Shown here: in pieces, positions 26,031-33,975 of the stretch | Position numbering within the stretch: position 1 is the first letter of the stretch | Layout of the letters: each line of letters starts with the position of its first letter | Source: Pseudomonas sp. Au-Pse12 | Lineage (GTDB): Bacteria; Pseudomonadota; Gammaproteobacteria; Pseudomonadales; Pseudomonadaceae | Reading direction: 5' to 3' | Length of the DNA: 64,000 bases | Assembly: GCF_021341665.1 (NCBI RefSeq) | Contig: NZ_JAJTTH010000008.1 | Span: 186,001-250,000 of the forward strand | Translations under genes and position numbers: made by a program | The notes under the pieces: generated by a model | What the model saw: the letters and a program-made list of their open reading frames with translations, nothing else | Told to the model about the DNA's origin: nothing | Databases searched by the model: none

Positions 26031-28081
26031 GCCCGCTACGCCATGTCCCTTGGCTGCTGCTGGCAATCGTAGGAGCTTGCGCCCTCGGCGTCGTTGCATT
26101 GCGTCGCGGCGAGGCGATCAACGCCTTGTGGATTGTGGTTGCCGCAGTGGCCATCTATCTGGTGGCGTACCGGTATTACAGTCTGTTCATTGCCAACAAT
26201 GTCATGCAGCTGGACCCCGCCCGGGCCACGCCTGCGGTGGTCAACAACGACGGTCTGGACTATGTGCCGACCAACAAGCACATCCTTTTCGGCCACCATT
26301 TCGCGGCCATTGCCGGTGCTGGCCCCCTGGTGGGCCCGGTCCTGGCGGCGCAGATGGGCTATCTGCCCGGCACCCTGTGGCTGATTGCCGGTGTGGTCCT
26401 GGCCGGTGCGGTGCAAGACTTCATGGTGCTGTTCCTGTCCACCCGGCGTAACGGTCGTTCCCTGGGCGACATGGTCCGTGAGGAAATGGGGCGCATCCCG
26501 GGGACCATCGCGCTGTTCGGTTGCTTCCTGATCATGATCATCATCCTTGCGGTGCTGGCGCTGATCGTGGTCAAGGCCCTGGCCGAGAGCCCGTGGGGTA
26601 TCTTCACGGTCATGGCGACCATCCCGATCGCGGTGTTCATGGGCGTGTACATGCGCTACATCCGCCCGGGTCGCATTGGTGAGATTTCGCTGATCGGCGT
26701 GCTGCTGTTGCTCGGCTCCATCTGGCTGGGTGGCCAGGTGGCGGCGGATCCGGTGTGGGGCAAGATGTTCACCTTCACCGGTATCCAGATCACCTGGATG
26801 CTGATCGGCTACGGTTTCGTCGCCGCGGTACTGCCGGTGTGGCTGATCCTGGCTCCGCGGGACTACCTGTCGACCTTCCTCAAGATCGGCACCATCATCG
26901 CCCTGGCGATCGGCATCCTGATCACCATGCCCGAGCTGAAGATGCCGGCTCTGACCCAGTTCACCGACGGCACCGGCCCGGTGTGGAAAGGCGGTCTGTT
27001 CCCGTTCCTGTTCATCACCATCGCCTGTGGCGCGGTGTCCGGCTTCCACGCGCTGATCTCCTCGGGGACCACGCCGAAGCTTTTGGATAACGAAGCCAAC
27101 GCCCGCTACATCGGCTACGGCGGCATGCTCATGGAGTCCTTTGTGGCGATCATGGCCATGGTTGCGGCCTCGGTGATCGAGCCGGGCGTGTACTTCGCCA
27201 TGAACAGCCCGGCGGCCATCGTTGGTGGCGACGTGGTGGCCGTGGCTCAGACCGTCAGCAGTTGGGGGTTCGTGATCAGTCCGGAACAACTGCAGGCGGT
27301 GGCCAAGGACATCGGTGAAAACACCATCCTGGCCCGTGCCGGCGGTGCACCGACCCTGGCGGTGGGTATCGCGCAGATTCTCCACCACGTCCTGCCGGGT
27401 GAAAACACCATGGCGTTCTGGTACCACTTCGCGATCCTGTTCGAGGCGCTGTTCATTCTCACCGCGGTGGACGCCGGTACCCGTGCCGGGCGCTTCATGC
27501 TCCAGGACCTGCTGGGTTCCTTCGTTCCGGCCCTGAAGCGCACCGAGTCGTGGACTGCCAACCTGATTGCCACCGCAGGCTGCGTGGCGCTCTGGGGTTA
27601 CCTGCTGTACCAGGGCGTGATCGATCCGCTGGGCGGTATCAACACCCTGTGGCCGCTGTTCGGCATCTCCAACCAGATGCTGGCCGGTATTGCCCTGATG
27701 CTCGGCACCGTGGTGCTGATCAAGATGAAGCGCCAGCGCTACATCTGGGTCACTCTGCTGCCGGCCGTGTGGTTGCTGATCTGCACCACCACCGCAGGCT
27801 TCATCAAGCTGTTCGACGCCAACCCGGCGATCGGCTTCCTGGCGCTGGCGAAGAAATACAGCGATGCCCTGGCCAACGGCCAGATCCTCGCTCCGGCCAA
27901 GGACATCACGCAGATGCAGCACGTGATCTTCAACGCCTACACCAACGCGACCCTGACCGCCCTGTTCCTGCTGGTGGTGTTCAGCATCCTGTTCTACGCG
28001 CTCAAGGTCGGCATCGCCGCCTGGGGCAGCAAGGAGCGTACGGATAAAGAATCGCCCTATCAGGCGGTGCCGGATGCGTAA
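26015..28081 (+). CDS. cstA: CstA-family carbon starvation / pyruvate transporter
   Basis: A 688-residue inner-membrane protein with about 16-18 membrane segments. CstA marks are visible: YRYYSLFIANNVMQLDPARATPA, FGHHFAAIAGAGPLVGPVLAAQMGYLP, and GFHALISSGTTPKLL. E. coli relatives CstA and BtsT take up peptides or pyruvate; BtsT is a pyruvate/proton symporter. The downstream small ORF and yjiA match the btsT-yjiX-yjiA order, favouring pyruvate. I start at 26015 because the upstream extension to 25841 is out of family. The Shine-Dalgarno is weak (TGGA). Confidence 0.9.
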   Translation: MKNNNSPLRHVPWLLLAIVGACALGVVALRRGEAINALWIVVAAVAIYLVAYRYYSLFIANNVMQLDPARATPAVVNNDGLDYVPTNKHILFGHHFAAIAGAGPLVGPVLAAQMGYLPGTLWLIAGVVLAGAVQDFMVLFLSTRRNGRSLGDMVREEMGRIPGTIALFGCFLIMIIILAVLALIVVKALAESPWGIFTVMATIPIAVFMGVYMRYIRPGRIGEISLIGVLLLLGSIWLGGQVAADPVWGKMFTFTGIQITWMLIGYGFVAAVLPVWLILAPRDYLSTFLKIGTIIALAIGILITMPELKMPALTQFTDGTGPVWKGGLFPFLFITIACGAVSGFHALISSGTTPKLLDNEANARYIGYGGMLMESFVAIMAMVAASVIEPGVYFAMNSPAAIVGGDVVAVAQTVSSWGFVISPEQLQAVAKDIGENTILARAGGAPTLAVGIAQILHHVLPGENTMAFWYHFAILFEALFILTAVDAGTRAGRFMLQDLLGSFVPALKRTESWTANLIATAGCVALWGYLLYQGVIDPLGGINTLWPLFGISNQMLAGIALMLGTVVLIKMKRQRYIWVTLLPAVWLLICTTTAGFIKLFDANPAIGFLALAKKYSDALANGQILAPAKDITQMQHVIFNAYTNATLTALFLLVVFSILFYALKVGIAAWGSKERTDKESPYQAVPDA

Positions 28082-28096
28082 TCGAGGATTGCAAAC

Positions 28097-28294
28097 ATGT
28101 TCAATGACCTGAGTCGCCTCGGTAAATACCTCGGTCAGGCCGCGCGCCTGATGGTCGGCATGCCCGACTACGACAACTACGTCGAGCATATGCAAACCAA
28201 GCACCCGGACAAGCCGGTGATGTCGTACGAGGCGTTCTTCCGGGAGCGCCAGGAAGCCCGGTACGGCGGCAAGGGCGGTCCGAAGTGCTGTTGA
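28097..28294 (+). CDS. YbdD/YjiX-family small protein
   Basis: A 65-residue protein coded 15 bases after cstA, with GAGGA before the ATG. The family pattern YNDL-x-R-GKYLGQAARLMVGMPDYDNYVEHMQTKHPDKPVMSYEAFFRERQEARYGG is clear, ending in CC. These proteins accompany CstA/BtsT transporters almost everywhere. Function is not established. Confidence 0.92.
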   Translation: MFNDLSRLGKYLGQAARLMVGMPDYDNYVEHMQTKHPDKPVMSYEAFFRERQEARYGGKGGPKCC

Positions 28295-28324
28295 AACACA
28301 GCGTTTGAGCCACACCCAGGTAGG

Positions 28325-28378
28325 AGCCGGCTTGTCGGCGATAGCGATTCTTCGGGCGCTATCGCCGACAAGCCGGCT
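28325..28378. repeat. Long REP hairpin between the YbdD-type gene and yjiA
   Basis: A 22-bp perfect inverted repeat (28325-28346 with 28357-28378, arms ccggcttgtcggcgatagcg) encloses a 10-base loop. The flanks gtaggag and cttctac nearly extend it. It is a full-size Pseudomonas REP pair and may stabilise cstA mRNA or lower read-through into yjiA. Confidence 0.85.
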
Positions 28379-28407
28379 TCTACGTTTTTTGCGTGGGAGA
28401 TCCTGTT

Positions 28408-29379
28408 TTGCAAAAGCCTATTCCCGTCACCGTGCTCAGCGGCTTTCTTGGTGCTGGCAAGACCACCTTGTTGCGCTACCTGCTCAAGGCCGAGCACGGC
28501 CTGAAAATTGCCGTGATCGAGAACGAGTTCAGTGACGCCGGCATCGACACCCAGCTGCTCGGCGAGCAGCCCGTGCAGGTCATGACCCTGGCCAACGGTT
28601 GCGTCTGCTGCACCATCCACACCGACCTGACCAAGGCCCTGTATCTGTTGCTGGAGCGCCTGGACAGCGGCGAGATAGCCTTCGACCGGCTGGTGATCGA
28701 GTGCACCGGGCTGGCCGATCCGGCCCCGGTGGCGCAGACCTTCTTCATCGATGAAGAGCTGCGTGAACGCTACATTCTCGACGGCATCATCACCCTGGTG
28801 GATGCCAAGCACGCCGAGTTCCACCTGACCCAGACCATCGCCCAGGCGCAGGTCGGCTTTGCCGACCGGTTGCTGGTGAGCAAGCGCGACCTGGTGGACG
28901 AGGCGACCTTTGAAGCCCTCAGCCAGCGCCTGACGCGGATCAACCGCCGGGCGCCGATCCGGGTGGTGGAGCACGGCCGGATCGACCTGGCCGAACTGCT
29001 GGATGTGCGGGGCTTCAACTTGAATGCCGATCTGGGCGGAGGCCTCAGCCTGCGGCCGGTCGCCAAGGCGCCGTCAGTGGACCGGATTTCCAGCCTGGTG
29101 CTGCGCACCGAACAGGCCCTGGATCTGGATCGCCTGAGCGAATTCATGAATGAGTTGCTGGAAGACCATGGCCGGCAATTGCTGCGCTACAAGGGCGTGT
29201 TGAATGTCATCGATGAGCCCCGGCGCATGGTGTTCCAGGGCGTGCTCAAGCTCTATGGCTTCGACTGGGACAGCGAATGGGCCGAAGGCGAAGCGCGCGA
29301 GAGCGTGATGGTGTTTATCGCTGACGATTTGCCGGAAGCGAAGATCCGGCAGGGCTTTGAGAAGATGCTGGGCGGCTGA
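28408..29379 (+). CDS. yjiA: CobW/COG0523-family GTPase YjiA
   Basis: A 323-residue G3E GTPase, a metal-chaperone-like family. Walker A is GFLGAGKTT, the family metal motif is NGCVCC, and the guanine-specificity SKRD and ECTGLADP are present. The C-terminal CobW domain begins near residue 225. No ATG fits: TTG at 28408 is preceded by GGGAGA with 7-base spacing and gives MQKPIPVTVLSG, as in E. coli YjiA. GTG at 28393 is the alternative. The link with CstA-type transporters is conserved but unexplained. Confidence 0.88.
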   Translation: MQKPIPVTVLSGFLGAGKTTLLRYLLKAEHGLKIAVIENEFSDAGIDTQLLGEQPVQVMTLANGCVCCTIHTDLTKALYLLLERLDSGEIAFDRLVIECTGLADPAPVAQTFFIDEELRERYILDGIITLVDAKHAEFHLTQTIAQAQVGFADRLLVSKRDLVDEATFEALSQRLTRINRRAPIRVVEHGRIDLAELLDVRGFNLNADLGGGLSLRPVAKAPSVDRISSLVLRTEQALDLDRLSEFMNELLEDHGRQLLRYKGVLNVIDEPRRMVFQGVLKLYGFDWDSEWAEGEARESVMVFIADDLPEAKIRQGFEKMLGG

Positions 29380-29385
29380 GCCCTT

Positions 29386-29410
29386 CGCCGGCTTGCCGGC
29401 GCCTACAGGT
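29386..29410. repeat. Short REP remnant after yjiA
   Basis: cgccggcttgccggcgcctaca is a half-size REP palindrome (cgccggc-x-gccggcg) lying in the 23-base gap between the convergent yjiA and gntR stops and reaching into the gntR end. Confidence 0.5.
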
Positions 29411-30116
29411 CGGTGTCGGCGGGCGCTGTGCCTAGCAGGCGCTGCTCCAGGTGATCCAGGTGTCGGTTCATCAGGGCTTCGGCGCTTGCCACGTCCGCTT
29501 CTTGTAGCGCGTCAAGGATCCCTGAATGTTCCTGCCAGGCGCAGTAGTTGCGGGCCTGACCTTCGAACTGGGCGATGGCCAGGGAGGTCAGCGGCACCAG
29601 GCTGCCGAGGAACTGCGACAGGGGCCCGTTGCCGGCAAGCTCTGCCAATTGCAGGTGGAACTCCCCAGACAGGCGGATAGCCGGCCCGCGCTGGTCGCGG
29701 CCAATGGCCTCGCGCTCCTGGGCAATCAATTCGCGCAGCGGCTGCAGTTGGCGCCGGGGCTGTTGGCAGGCCAGGCGCACCAGGGTGATTTCCGTCAGGC
29801 GCCGGGCATGCAGGATCTGCCGGGTCTGTTCCAGGTCTGGAGCCGCGACCTGGGGGCGGTAATTGGGCCGCAGGATCACCACTTGCTGGTGGGACAAGCG
29901 CGCCAGGACCTGGCGGATGATGCTGCGGCTGACGCCGAAGGCCTGCCCCAGGCTGTCCTCGGTGAAGCGGCTGCCGGGGGCGATGCGCTGTTCCAGGATG
30001 GCGTCGAAGATCTGTGGGTAGACGTCATCCACCAGCAGCTTTTTTTCGCCGCACTGACGCCGCGGCAGGCTGGCCACCAGGATGAAGGGGTTGTTTTTCA
30101 GGGCGTAGCTGACCAT
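29403..30116 (-). CDS. GntR-family regulator (FCD type), distal
   Basis: A 237-residue regulator. The winged-helix part spans about 25-90 with YPQIFDAILEQRIAPGSRFTEDSLGQAFGVSRSIIRQVLARL. The all-helical FCD effector domain follows with metal/ligand-type residues (SGEFHLQLAELAGN, MNRHLDHLEQRLLG). GGAG lies before the ATG. Relatives sense small acids or amino-acid products. It lies 36 bases after another gntR gene in the same direction, downstream of the dctA-type carrier. Confidence 0.88.
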   Translation of the reverse strand: MVSYALKNNPFILVASLPRRQCGEKKLLVDDVYPQIFDAILEQRIAPGSRFTEDSLGQAFGVSRSIIRQVLARLSHQQVVILRPNYRPQVAAPDLEQTRQILHARRLTEITLVRLACQQPRRQLQPLRELIAQEREAIGRDQRGPAIRLSGEFHLQLAELAGNGPLSQFLGSLVPLTSLAIAQFEGQARNYCAWQEHSGILDALQEADVASAEALMNRHLDHLEQRLLGTAPADTDL

Positions 30117-30152
30117 GGCCTGTCTCCAGTCCAGTTGCTGACTCGGGGGTGA

Positions 30153-30878
30153 TTACGAGGCGTTGTTGCCCAGGTGATCGTCCGGAATATTCAGTTCGAT
30201 GCCCATGCGCTGGCCTTCCTGGAGGATGTGCCGACGCATCTCGGCGCTGGCCAGGGCGCTGTTCTTGTTGCGGATGGCCCGCACCACCGCTTCATTTTCC
30301 TCCAGGCGTTCGGCCAGGTGCTCGGGCGAATTGCGCAGGATCTGCGCACTCTGCTTGAGGGCATTGCTGGTCTGCTGCACCACGTTCTGGAAGATCGGGT
30401 TGCTGGTCAGGGTGAAGAGTTCCTCATGGAAGGCGATGTAGGCGTTGACTCCGGCTTCGCTGTCGCCGGCTTCCAGGGCTTCACGCATGTCCATCAGGGT
30501 CAGGCGCAGCTGGCCAACTTCCTTGCTGCTGATGGATTGCGCCACCAGCCCGACGATGAACGGTTCCAGGGTGTAGCGCAGTTGCAGCACGTCTTCGAGG
30601 CTGGCCCCGGCCACTGCGCTATCGCTGCCCTGCGCTTCGTCCAGGGGGGCGTCCAGCACCACCACGCCTTTGCCGGGCATGGAGCGCACCAGGCCCAGGG
30701 TCTCCAGGACGATCACCGCTTCGCGCAGGCTGGGGCGGCTGATGCCCAGTTGCTCGGCCAATTCACGTTGCCCTGGCAGCATGTCGCCGGAGCGCCACTG
30801 GCCTCGGGCCAGCGCGGCCCGGAGCTTTTCTACCACTGAATTCACCACTGTTGACGAGCTGATCACTGTTGACTCCAT
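30153..30878 (-). CDS. GntR-family regulator (FadR/FCD type), proximal to dctA
   Basis: A 241-residue regulator with the wHTH motif SVVEKLRAALARGQWRSGDMLPGQRELAEQLGISRPSLREAVIVLETLGLV, followed by an FCD domain (LEDVLQLRYTLEPFIVGLVAQS, FHEELFTLTSNPIFQNVV). Those in the FadR/LldR branch answer to carboxylates. It sits 67 bases after the dctA-type gene, so it is the natural regulator of that carrier. The start at 30878 lacks a clear ribosome site; the frame stays open to 31040. Confidence 0.88.
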   Translation of the reverse strand: MESTVISSSTVVNSVVEKLRAALARGQWRSGDMLPGQRELAEQLGISRPSLREAVIVLETLGLVRSMPGKGVVVLDAPLDEAQGSDSAVAGASLEDVLQLRYTLEPFIVGLVAQSISSKEVGQLRLTLMDMREALEAGDSEAGVNAYIAFHEELFTLTSNPIFQNVVQQTSNALKQSAQILRNSPEHLAERLEENEAVVRAIRNKNSALASAEMRRHILQEGQRMGIELNIPDDHLGNNAS

Positions 30879-30945
30879 GAACGGTTGGTAGCGCGTTGTT
30901 GCCGCGCCGAGTGTTGTGCCTGCCAGTGACAGGCACAAGGCCAAA

Positions 30946-32259
30946 TCAAAATTCCTGCTGATGGGCACCGGCCACCGGTTTGCGCGCCTGGAAGGTATAG
31001 CCCTGTTGGCCACTGAGCACCTTGTTGGCCCGTTGCACATCGATGTCCTTTTCCCAGCGAGCGATGGCCACGGTGGCCACGCAGTTGCCGATCAGGTTGG
31101 TCAGGGCGCGACCAATGCCCATGAACCAGTCCACCGCCAGCACCAGTACCAGGCCCACCACCGGGATCGCCGGGATCGCGGTCAGGGTCGCGGCCAGGAT
31201 CACCAGCGCCGAACCGGGAATCCCGTGGGCGCCCTTGGAGGTGATCAGCGACACCAGGAGGATGGTCAACAGATCCGACATGGACAACGGGGTGCCGGTG
31301 GCGTTGGCGATGAAGACGATGGCCAGGGTCAGGTAGATGGAGAAACCATCGAGGTTGAACGAGTAGCCGGTGGGAATCACCAGGCCCACGGTCGAGCTGC
31401 CGATGCCCAGGTGTTCAAGCTTGCGCATGATCTGCGGCAGCACGGCATCGGAGGAGGCGGTGCCGAGGACGATCAGCAGTTCTTCGCGCAGGTACTTGAG
31501 GAAGGGCAGCATGCGCAGGCCCGACAGGCGCATCACCAGGCCCAGGATCACCGCGACGAAGGCCAGGCAGGTGAGGTAGAACAGGCCCACCAGGCTGCCC
31601 AGGTGCTGCAGCGAATCCAGGCCGTACTTGCTGGTGGTGAAGGCGATGGCGCCGAACACGCCGATGGGCGCCAGGCGCACGATCATGCCCATGATGCGGA
31701 AGATCACGTGGCTCAGTTCGTTGATCAGCCGGGAGATGCCCGAGGCCGCTTCACCCACCAGGTTCAGGGCGCTGCCGAACAGCACCGAGAACAGCAGCAC
31801 CTGGAGGATGTTGTTTTCGGCAAAGGCGCCGATCACCGAGGTGGGGATCAGGTCCATGAGGAACTGGGTGGTGGTGTGCATGTGCTGGCCGCGCTGGGCG
31901 ATGTCGCCCATGTCGGCGGCGGACAGCTGTTCCAGGTGAATATTGGCGCCGCTGCCGATGCCGGTGCTGAAGGCCATGACCAGGCCGATCACCAGGGCCA
32001 CGGTGGTGAGGATTTCGAAGTAGATCACCGACTTGAGGCCGATGCGGCCGACTTTTTTCAGGTCGCCGGCACCGGAGATGCCGCTGACCACCACGCAGAA
32101 CACGATCAGGCCGATGAGCATCTTGATCAGCTTGATAAAGCCGTCGCCGAGGGGTTTGAGTTGTGCGGAGTATTCGGGGAGGGTGAGGCCGCAGACGATG
32201 CCGAGCATCAGTCCGAGGACAACCTGGAGGAAAATCGAACGCGAGCACCATCTGAGCAT
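30946..32259 (-). CDS. DctA-type dicarboxylate/proton symporter
   Basis: A 437-residue DAACS-family carrier with eight membrane segments and two re-entrant loops. Family motifs: IKMLIGLIVFCVVVSGI, TASSDAVLPQIMRKLEHLG (serine-rich loop), and PTGYSFNLDGFSIYLTLAIVFIANATG. The C-terminus is short (GAHQQEF). Expected substrates are succinate, fumarate or malate, but the two attached GntR genes suggest a specialised acid. It is likely not the only DctA of the cell. Confidence 0.9.
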   Translation of the reverse strand: MLRWCSRSIFLQVVLGLMLGIVCGLTLPEYSAQLKPLGDGFIKLIKMLIGLIVFCVVVSGISGAGDLKKVGRIGLKSVIYFEILTTVALVIGLVMAFSTGIGSGANIHLEQLSAADMGDIAQRGQHMHTTTQFLMDLIPTSVIGAFAENNILQVLLFSVLFGSALNLVGEAASGISRLINELSHVIFRIMGMIVRLAPIGVFGAIAFTTSKYGLDSLQHLGSLVGLFYLTCLAFVAVILGLVMRLSGLRMLPFLKYLREELLIVLGTASSDAVLPQIMRKLEHLGIGSSTVGLVIPTGYSFNLDGFSIYLTLAIVFIANATGTPLSMSDLLTILLVSLITSKGAHGIPGSALVILAATLTAIPAIPVVGLVLVLAVDWFMGIGRALTNLIGNCVATVAIARWEKDIDVQRANKVLSGQQGYTFQARKPVAGAHQQEF

Positions 32260-32332
32260 GGGGAGGAATCCTGGTCGGTGTCCTGTCTGCCGTGCACGGG
32301 GAACGCGCAGCGGATGGAGGACTTAATTATTG

Positions 32333-32428
32333 TGGTCTTACCGGTATGTCCAGTGCAGGCGCAGTCTACGCTCGGGTTTTGTGGCTTTACAAGAAGGGTG
32401 ACGCAAATTGGCATGACCGGTCTGACCA
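32333..32428 (-). promoter_or_regulatory. dctA promoter flanked by two GntR-type operator sites
   Basis: Site 1 is TGGTCTTACCG at 32333-32343 (plus strand); site 2 is TGGTCAGACCG on the minus strand at 32418-32428. Both fit TNGTNNNACNN, the FadR-subfamily half-palindrome, and they face each other. Between them lies a possible minus-strand promoter: TTGTAA (32387-32392), 18 bases, TAGACT (32363-32368). One site would be just downstream of the start and the other just upstream of -35, a layout suited to looping repression. Confidence 0.6.
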
Positions 32429-32479
32429 GTGGTTTTTCCTCTTCCGCTGGCGCTGCCCGGGAGTTTTCCACAGGCACAA

Positions 32480-32506
32480 AAAAGCCCGGCGCTGGGCCGG
32501 GCTTTT
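32480..32506 (-). terminator. glyA terminator
   Basis: aaaagcccggc (32480-32490) pairs with gccgggctttt (32496-32506). Read on the minus strand the stem is followed by TTTTTT, making a strong intrinsic terminator 23 bases after the glyA stop. Confidence 0.9.
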
Positions 32507-32528
32507 CATGCTGCGGTCTGCGGGCTGA

Positions 32529-33782
32529 TTAAGCGCCGTATACCGGCAGCTTCTTGCAGATGGCCTTGACCTTCTCACGCACGGCGTCGATCACCGCTTC
32601 GTTGGAAAGGTCTGCCAGGATGTCGCAGATCCAGCCGGCCAGTTCCTTGCACTCGGCTTCCTTGAAGCCACGGGTGGTCACGGCCGGAGTACCGAAGCGC
32701 AGGCCGGAGGTGACGAACGGGGAGCGTGGGTCGTTTGGCACGGAGTTCTTGTTCACGGTGATGAACGCTTTGCCCAGAGCGGCATCGGCGTCTTTACCGG
32801 AGATGTCCTGTTTGATCAGCGACAGCAGGAACAGGTGGTTCTTGGTACCACCGGAAACCACGTCGAAACCGCGCGCGATGAACACTTCGGCCATGGCCTG
32901 GGCGTTCTTCACCACTTGTTCCTGGTAGGCCTTGAACTCAGGCTGCAGTGCTTCCTTGAAGCAGATCGCCTTAGCGGCGATCACGTGCTCCAGCGGGCCG
33001 CCCTGGGCGCCTGGGAATACCGCGGAGTTCAGTTTCTTCTCGATGTCGGCGTTGGCGCGAGCCAGGATCAGGCCGCCACGTGGACCGCGCAGGGTCTTGT
33101 GGGTGGTGGTGGTCACGACGTCGGCGAATGGCACTGGGTTCGGGTAGACGCCAGCGGCGACCAGACCGGCCACGTGGGCCATGTCGACGAACAGGTAGGC
33201 GCCAACCTTGTCAGCGATTTCGCGGAAACGCGGGAAGTCGAGGATCTGCGAGTAGGCGGAGAAACCGGCCACGATCATTTTCGGCTTGTGCTCGAGGGCC
33301 AGGCGCTCGACTTCGTCGTAGTCGATCAGGCCGTTGGCGTCGATGCCGTATTGAATGGCGTTGTACAGCTTGCCGGAGGAGGAAACGGCAGCACCGTGGG
33401 TCAGGTGACCGCCATGGGCCAGGCTCATGCCCAGGATGGTGTCGCCGCCTTGCAGCAGGGCCAGGTAGACCGCCGCGTTGGCCTGGGAGCCAGCGTGTGG
33501 CTGGACGTTGGCGTAGTCGGCGCCGAACAGCTCCTTGGCGCGGTCGATGGCCAGCTGTTCAACCACGTCGACGTATTCGCAGCCGCCGTAGTAACGCTTG
33601 CCCGGGTAACCTTCGGCGTACTTGTTGGTCAGCACCGAGCCTTGAGCTTCCATCACCGCTGGGCTGGTGTAGTTTTCCGAAGCGATCAGCTCAATGTGCT
33701 CTTCCTGGCGCTGAGCTTCTTGCTCCATGGCGGCAAAGAGATCGGCGTCGTACTTGGCAATAGTCAAATCACGGCTGAACAT
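32529..33782 (-). CDS. glyA: Serine hydroxymethyltransferase
   Basis: A 417-residue PLP enzyme that turns serine and tetrahydrofolate into glycine and methylene-tetrahydrofolate. The PLP-lysine motif is VVTTTTHKTLRGPRGG; LIASENYTSPAVMEAQGS and MSLAHGGHLTHG are conserved. GAGG lies 8 bases before the ATG at 33782. Full length. Pseudomonads usually carry several glyA copies; the neighbour morA matches the P. aeruginosa locus PA4602/PA4601. Confidence 0.97.
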   Translation of the reverse strand: MFSRDLTIAKYDADLFAAMEQEAQRQEEHIELIASENYTSPAVMEAQGSVLTNKYAEGYPGKRYYGGCEYVDVVEQLAIDRAKELFGADYANVQPHAGSQANAAVYLALLQGGDTILGMSLAHGGHLTHGAAVSSSGKLYNAIQYGIDANGLIDYDEVERLALEHKPKMIVAGFSAYSQILDFPRFREIADKVGAYLFVDMAHVAGLVAAGVYPNPVPFADVVTTTTHKTLRGPRGGLILARANADIEKKLNSAVFPGAQGGPLEHVIAAKAICFKEALQPEFKAYQEQVVKNAQAMAEVFIARGFDVVSGGTKNHLFLLSLIKQDISGKDADAALGKAFITVNKNSVPNDPRSPFVTSGLRFGTPAVTTRGFKEAECKELAGWICDILADLSNEAVIDAVREKVKAICKKLPVYGA

Positions 33783-33884
33783 GGCGGTCCTCAAGGATCG
33801 GGGGCAGAAAAGGGAGGCATTCTAACCCAATGGGTTTTAGATGGCATATGAAAGGACATCATGTCGCACAGAAGCAGCGTTCAA

Positions 33885-33970
33885 GTGACGAAATGCAAGC
33901 TCCAAGCCGCAAGCCGCAAGCTGGCAGCGGATCGCTTTTCTCTTACAGCTTGCCGCTTGAAGCTTGCCAC
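33885..33970. repeat. AAGCTTGCCGC-type inverted repeat in the glyA-morA gap
   Basis: tgcaagctccaagccgcaag... (33894-33925) and ...cagcttgccgcttgaagcttgcc (33946-33968) are imperfect inverted copies around an AT-rich loop. This differs from the gtaggagccggc REP type and is a second intergenic repeat family of Pseudomonas. It may act as the morA terminator; a short TTTTAG follows on the plus strand. Confidence 0.6.
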
Positions 33971-33975
33971 TGCTT

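Noticed and set aside
26036..28315. 759-residue minus-strand open frame opposite cstA
   Set aside because: Low-complexity His/Arg/Gln-rich antisense frame; cstA motifs are unambiguous.
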